From NCBI RefSeq assembly GCF_000761445.1, contig NZ_KN196470.1, forward strand, positions 2,892,968 through 2,956,967: a stretch of DNA of 64,000 nucleotides, read 5' to 3'. A program made the position numbers and the translations under genes. The DNA comes from Oleiagrimonas soli. Its GTDB lineage: Bacteria > Pseudomonadota > Gammaproteobacteria > Xanthomonadales > Rhodanobacteraceae. This document shows, in pieces, positions 60,495-64,000 of the stretch; position 1 is the first letter of the stretch; each line of letters begins with the position of its first letter. Below the pieces are notes generated by a model. The model was given only the letters and a program-made list of their open reading frames with translations. It had not been told where the DNA came from and ran no database searches.

Positions 60495-60854
60495 CTACGC
60501 CGCGGGCCACTGCCGGAACACGACGCAGACCGTGGTCGCATCCAGCACCGCGAACTCGCGCGCACCCCACGGCCGCAGCGTCACGCGGGGCACGTTCGGA
60601 TGCAGCAACTGCGGCGCACGGCCGGAAATCTCCACATGCAACGCATCGATGTCGTCGGTCTCGATGGCCAGTTCGGGACGGTCCTTGGCCGCGTATTCCG
60701 GACTCTCGACAATATAGGCCTTGGCGCCGTCGCGCGCGACGACGGCCAGCGTGTCGTCGCGATGCAGCACCTCGAAACCGAGTCCGTCGACGAACAGGTC
60801 CAGCCCGTCCTGCAACCGGTCGTAGAACACCTTGGGGATGAGGTTCTTCATCAT
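60495..60854 (-). CDS. VOC-superfamily (glyoxalase/dioxygenase-like) protein
   Basis: This 119-residue single VOC domain has two beta-alpha-beta-beta-beta modules ('KVFYDRLQDGLDLFVDGLGFEVLHRD', 'TDDIDALHVEIS', 'REFAVLDATTVCVVF'). The normal metal His/Glu set is not clearly complete. Small VOC proteins of this type include isomerases, resistance proteins and binding proteins, so no reaction is proposed. The start is the ATG at 60854, after a GAGGG ribosome site. Confidence 0.75.
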   Translation of the reverse strand: MMKNLIPKVFYDRLQDGLDLFVDGLGFEVLHRDDTLAVVARDGAKAYIVESPEYAAKDRPELAIETDDIDALHVEISGRAPQLLHPNVPRVTLRPWGAREFAVLDATTVCVVFRQWPAA

Positions 60855-61276
60855 GGCGCAGCCCTCGTTCACCGACGATCAAAGGCGACGATACCCTCCG
60901 GTACGCCGAACGGCCAGAGCCGGCCCGTGCTCTGTGCACGACTCCCGTCACGGAATCGTCCGCATGCGGCTGCCTCACCAGCGAAGCCGAGGACAGACTC
61001 GATCACGAACGTTCTGTCGGCCGTCCGCATGGGGATTCTCACCGCGCCGGTTCCTTCGCAGCCATCGCGATGCGCCTGGGCACGGCCCGAGCGCTCGACG
61101 GCGCAAGGCGGCACATGCCGTTGCGTTATGAATACGTATGCATTCGCTGGCCCCCGTCCGGCCTGCGTGCCTACCATGCGGGACCCACCAAGATCCGACC
61201 GGGGTCCGCGCATGCAGCGGGCGGCCGCCGTAGAATCGGACGTTCCTGTAGCTGAAGTAGTTGGGAGGACGCGGCC
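60855..61276. other. Divergent intergenic region before the six-hairpin glycosidase gene
   Basis: These 422 bp contain operator 4, a CTACCAT box at 61171-61177 and a TAGAAT at 61231-61236 that could each serve as a -10 element, and a GGGAGGA ribosome site at 61263-61269. I see no further gene in it. Confidence 0.6.
61129..61142. promoter_or_regulatory. LacI-type operator 4 (six-hairpin glycosidase / MFS operon)
   Basis: TGAATACGTATGCA is identical to operator 2 over 14 bp and, as there, is followed after exactly 29 nt by TACCAT. It lies 148 bp upstream of the leader ORF. Confidence 0.75.
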
Positions 61277-61339
61277 ATGACCCGCATGAGCAAGCGAGAT
61301 GCGGCGCGTACGGCGCCGGTCGGGGGTGCGGCATGCTGA
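61277..61339 (+). other. Short ORF with strong ribosome site overlapping the glycosidase start (leader or frameshifted N-terminus)
   Basis: An ATG with a good GGGAGGA site 7 nt upstream opens a 20-codon frame starting MTRMSKRDAART and ending at a TGA that overlaps the ATG of the glycosidase frame (61333). Adding one base in the GGGGG run at about 61322-61326 would join the basic peptide to the hydrophobic start of the glycosidase and make a normal signal peptide. It is therefore either a coupled leader ORF or the true N-terminus broken by a frameshift. Confidence 0.5.
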
Positions 61340-63525
61340 GCGTGCTGATGACGGCGGCGATGGCCGCGGGACAGGCGGCGACGCCGGTCTGGCACGACCG
61401 CGTGGACTGGATGCAGCGGCACGCGACCATGCAGACCGCGCCCGGCGGCGGCTACGTACTCAAGACCGATACCACCACGCGCACCATCGAACCGCAGGCC
61501 TACACCGTCGAGACGGCCAGCCCGCTGTTCGATGGCCTGTTCGCGATGGCGCAGTCGGACCTGAAGAAAATCTCGGTCGAGAACATCACCGACGGCGCCT
61601 TCGACCACGGCCAGCCGATTCCCTGCCACTGCCTGATCGCCGGCAAGAAATGGCCGTTCGTGTGGACGCGCGACCTGTCCTTCTCGATCGACCTGGGCCT
61701 GTGGCGCTTCGTGCCCGAGCGCGCGCGCAACTCACTGCTGTTCAAGCTCTCGCCGACGCGCGGCAAGGACGTGCCGCAGGGTCAGTACGTGATGCAGGAC
61801 ACCGGCTCGGGCGGCAGCTGGCCGATCAGCACCGACCGCGTGGTGTGGTTCCTGGGCGCGCGTCACCTGCTCGGCGACAAGGCATTCGCGGACCGCGTCT
61901 ACACCGCGCTGAACGACACCATGAGCCAGGACCGCCTGTACGCCTATGACCCGGTCACCGGGCTGTACCGCGGCGAGACCTCGTTCCTCGACTGGCGCGA
62001 ACAGACCTACCCCGACTGGACCCAGAACAACGTGGTGTTCATCGCGCAGTCGTTCGCGCTGTCCACCAACGTGCTGCACTACGAAGCGCTGCGCCTGGGC
62101 CAGCGGATGGCGGACGATCGTCATGACGCCAAGGCCGCCACGCGCTACCGCGACGAAGCCGATGCGCTGAAGAAGGCCATCAACCGCCACTTCTGGCGCG
62201 CCGACCGCGGCCTGTACATGAGCTACATCGGCGGCCGCGTGCACCCGGCCCCGTTCGACGCCTACGATCTGCTCGGCACCGACCTGGCCATCGTCAGCGG
62301 CATTGCCGGTCCCGAGCGCGCGCGCCAGGCGCTGGCCAACTACCCGACCTGGCCGGCCGGCAGCCCGGTAATCTGGCCCGAACGCCGCCACCAGCCGATC
62401 TACCACAACCGCGCCATCTGGCCGTTCGTCAGCGAGTACACGCTGCGCGCCGCGCGCCAAGTGGACGATCCGGCGCGCATCGCCCACGAGCTGCGCACGC
62501 AGATGCGCGGCGCGGCGCTGGAAGCGACCAACATGGAGAACTACTCGCTGCGCACCCAGTCGATCCACGTCGACGAGGGCAAGCTCAGCGGGCCGGTGGT
62601 CGATTCGCCGCGCCAGGAGTGGTCGGTCGCCGGCTACCTCGACATGGTGCTGCATGGCGTGTTCGGCCTGGAGAACGACAACGCCGTGCAGCCGAAGCTG
62701 CCCACGTCGCTGGCGCCGATGCTGTTCGGCGACCGCGACCGCATCACGCTGCACCTGGGCAAGCGCACGGTCACGCTGAAGCGTCCAGCCAAGCTCGATG
62801 GCAACCTGCTGGTCGCCGGCACCGTGCAGCGCAACGGCGACACCACGGTCGTGCAGCTGGTGGCGAAGACCGTCAAGGCCCCGCCGCTGCGCATGAACGC
62901 GCCGTTCTACCTGCCGGCGACGCCGGCCGCACCGAAGGTCGTCGCCCATGGCGCCACGTGGCGCGTGAGCACCACCGTGCCGGGCGTGCTGTACGTCAAC
63001 GGCCGACGCCACGGCGCACTTCAGCATGCCACCGCGATCGCCAGGGTCGACGGTCTGCAATGCTTCAGCGTCACCGCGAAGGGTGCGGACGGTCTGGAAT
63101 CGCTGCACAGCCCGGAAACCTGCGTGGGCGACATCGCCACGCTGGCCGGTCACTGGCCGCGCAGCTGGAAAGCGCCACGCAGCGGCACGTTCACGGCCTG
63201 GCTGCGCTACGACAACGATCACGGCCCGATCAACACCGGCGTCACCGCCGGCGTGAAACGCATGAAGATCTATTGCGGCAAGCTCGCGCCGCAAATCCGT
63301 CCGATCGTGCTGCCGCACAGCATCGCCGAGCAGAACTCGACCATGGTGCAGTTCCACGCCGTGGCCGGACAGTCCTGCAGCTTCGCGCTCGAACAGGGCT
63401 TCAACATGAGCAACCTGCAGCACTTCGTGCACTTCACCGGCGGTGAGGGCGGTGCAACCGGACCGCTCAACGAAGCGGATGTCGGCGAGCTGCACATCGC
63501 GCCGCTGCCGCAACAGGGGAACTAG
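61333..63525 (+). CDS. Six-hairpin (alpha/alpha)6 glycosidase-like protein
   Basis: This 730-residue protein has an (alpha/alpha)6 toroid resembling glucoamylase/debranching-type glycosidases: 'WPFVWTRDLSFSIDLGLW' (about 110), 'YPDWTQNNVVFIAQSFALS' (about 225) and 'SPRQEWSVAGYLDMVLHGVFGL' (about 425). A beta-rich C-terminal part with several Cys follows. It probably removes glucose from alpha-glucans in the periplasm, but the GH family is not certain. The visible N-terminus MLSVLMTAAMAAGQAA is hydrophobic but lacks a basic region; see the adjoining short ORF for a likely longer true start. The MFS gene begins 3 nt after its stop. Confidence 0.8.
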   Translation: MLSVLMTAAMAAGQAATPVWHDRVDWMQRHATMQTAPGGGYVLKTDTTTRTIEPQAYTVETASPLFDGLFAMAQSDLKKISVENITDGAFDHGQPIPCHCLIAGKKWPFVWTRDLSFSIDLGLWRFVPERARNSLLFKLSPTRGKDVPQGQYVMQDTGSGGSWPISTDRVVWFLGARHLLGDKAFADRVYTALNDTMSQDRLYAYDPVTGLYRGETSFLDWREQTYPDWTQNNVVFIAQSFALSTNVLHYEALRLGQRMADDRHDAKAATRYRDEADALKKAINRHFWRADRGLYMSYIGGRVHPAPFDAYDLLGTDLAIVSGIAGPERARQALANYPTWPAGSPVIWPERRHQPIYHNRAIWPFVSEYTLRAARQVDDPARIAHELRTQMRGAALEATNMENYSLRTQSIHVDEGKLSGPVVDSPRQEWSVAGYLDMVLHGVFGLENDNAVQPKLPTSLAPMLFGDRDRITLHLGKRTVTLKRPAKLDGNLLVAGTVQRNGDTTVVQLVAKTVKAPPLRMNAPFYLPATPAAPKVVAHGATWRVSTTVPGVLYVNGRRHGALQHATAIARVDGLQCFSVTAKGADGLESLHSPETCVGDIATLAGHWPRSWKAPRSGTFTAWLRYDNDHGPINTGVTAGVKRMKIYCGKLAPQIRPIVLPHSIAEQNSTMVQFHAVAGQSCSFALEQGFNMSNLQHFVHFTGGEGGATGPLNEADVGELHIAPLPQQGN

Positions 63526-63528
63526 AGC

Positions 63529-64000
63529 ATGACGCGCAAACCCGAGCTGTCGTTCTGGCAGATCTTCAACATGTGTTTTGGATTTCTGGGCATCCAGTTC
63601 GGGTTCGCGCTGCAAAACGCCAACGTCAGCCGCATCTTCCAGACCCTCGGCGCGGACGTGAACGCGATTCCCGCGCTGTGGATCGCCGCGCCGCTGACGG
63701 GCCTGATCGTGCAACCGATCATCGGTCATTTCTCCGACCGCACCTGGAACCGCCTGGGCCGCCGCCGGCCGTACTTCCTGGCCGGCGCGGTGCTGGCGAC
63801 GCTGGCGCTGATCGCCATGCCCAACGCGCCGATGTTGTGGGTGGCGGCGGGTCTGCTGTGGATCATGGACGCCTCGTTCAACATCTCGATGGAGCCGTTC
63901 CGCGCCTTCGTCGGCGATCAGTTGCCGACCAAGCAGCGGCCGCTCGGCTACTCGATGCAGAGCGTGTTCATCGGCGTCGGCGCGGTGGTGGCTTCGGTGC
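63529..64000 (+). CDS. MFS sugar transporter (partial, cut by right edge)
   Basis: The first 157 residues are visible. They contain about four membrane helices and the phrase 'FGIQFGFALQNANVSRIFQTLG' common to alpha-glucoside/maltose MFS carriers of xanthomonads and caulobacters. The family loop 'GHFSDRTWNRLGRRRPY' stands between helices 2 and 3, the equivalent of GxxxDRxGRR. It would import maltose or glucose-containing disaccharides across the inner membrane. It follows the glycosidase by 3 bp with AGGGGA as ribosome site, so they share one operon under operator 4. Confidence 0.9.
   Translation, partial: MTRKPELSFWQIFNMCFGFLGIQFGFALQNANVSRIFQTLGADVNAIPALWIAAPLTGLIVQPIIGHFSDRTWNRLGRRRPYFLAGAVLATLALIAMPNAPMLWVAAGLLWIMDASFNISMEPFRAFVGDQLPTKQRPLGYSMQSVFIGVGAVVASV

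Overview
The window is GC-rich chromosomal DNA from a gammaproteobacterium. It most resembles the order Xanthomonadales, and a Dyella/Rhodanobacter/Luteibacter-type Rhodanobacteraceae or a Xanthomonadaceae member would fit. The evidence is the compact housekeeping gene content, the zapA-ssrS(6S RNA)-fau and ygfB-pepP blocks, a single bifunctional RelA/SpoT, and a sugar locus combining a TonB-dependent receptor, a flavin-dependent 'tryptophan halogenase' and alpha-glucosidases. That combination is typical of xanthomonads and caulobacters. The species assignment is inference. No tRNA, rRNA, CRISPR array, prophage or insertion sequence was recognised.

Layout. (1) 1-6569, minus strand: a tightly overlapping moxR-DUF58-DUF4381-batA-batB/C-batD operon, cut by the left edge inside batD. 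(2) 6743-11822, minus: pilMNOPQ for the type IV pilus alignment complex and secretin. It diverges from mrcA (PBP1A) and has well-formed promoters on both sides of the 430-bp gap. (3) 14877-17492: an uncharacterised 227-aa protein facing gltA, then zinc-independent ribosomal protein L31 (rpmE2). (4) 17578-23754, minus: nucleoside hydrolase, recG, ridA, spoT, rpoZ. (5) 23925-28577: mlaA on the plus strand facing an mlaFEDCB-acetyltransferase operon on the minus strand. This block separates rpoZ from gmk, which follow one another in many relatives. (6) 28717-33728: gmk, yicC, rph, rdgB, a diiron-type metallo-beta-lactamase-fold protein and hemW. (7) 33786-39752: DUF1631 coupled to a PilZ protein, then pepQ facing pepP-ygfB. 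(8) 39892-44544: a 1550-residue periplasmic-propeller/PAS/GGDEF/EAL receptor lying between ygfB and the ZapB-like gene/zapA, which are close divergent neighbours in E. coli. (9) 44618-47519: ZapB-like, zapA, 6S RNA, fau, EVE protein, rpiA.

(10) 47529-64000 is the most distinctive part: an alpha-glucan (maltodextrin/starch) utilisation region. It encodes a cytoplasmic GH13 alpha-glucosidase, a TonB-dependent outer-membrane receptor, a flavin-dependent halogenase-like enzyme, a small secreted repeat protein, exported GH31 and GH13 enzymes, an exported six-hairpin glycosidase, and an MFS sugar transporter cut by the right edge. Four copies of a LacI-type 14-bp operator (consensus TGMATACGTATKCA) stand upstream of the main transcription units and suggest a single regulon. 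The inferred sequence of events is: the receptor brings oligosaccharide into the periplasm, the exported glycosidases trim it, the MFS carrier imports the products, and the GH13 alpha-glucosidase finishes hydrolysis in the cytoplasm. The regulator gene itself is not in the window.

Unusual points: intact halogenase catalytic residues in a sugar regulon; a strong terminator only 37 nt before the halogenase start; an apparent frameshift or overlapping leader ORF at the start of the six-hairpin glycosidase; two copies of a dispersed inverted repeat whose arms show compensatory changes; and a BatB domain with a degenerate MIDAS motif.
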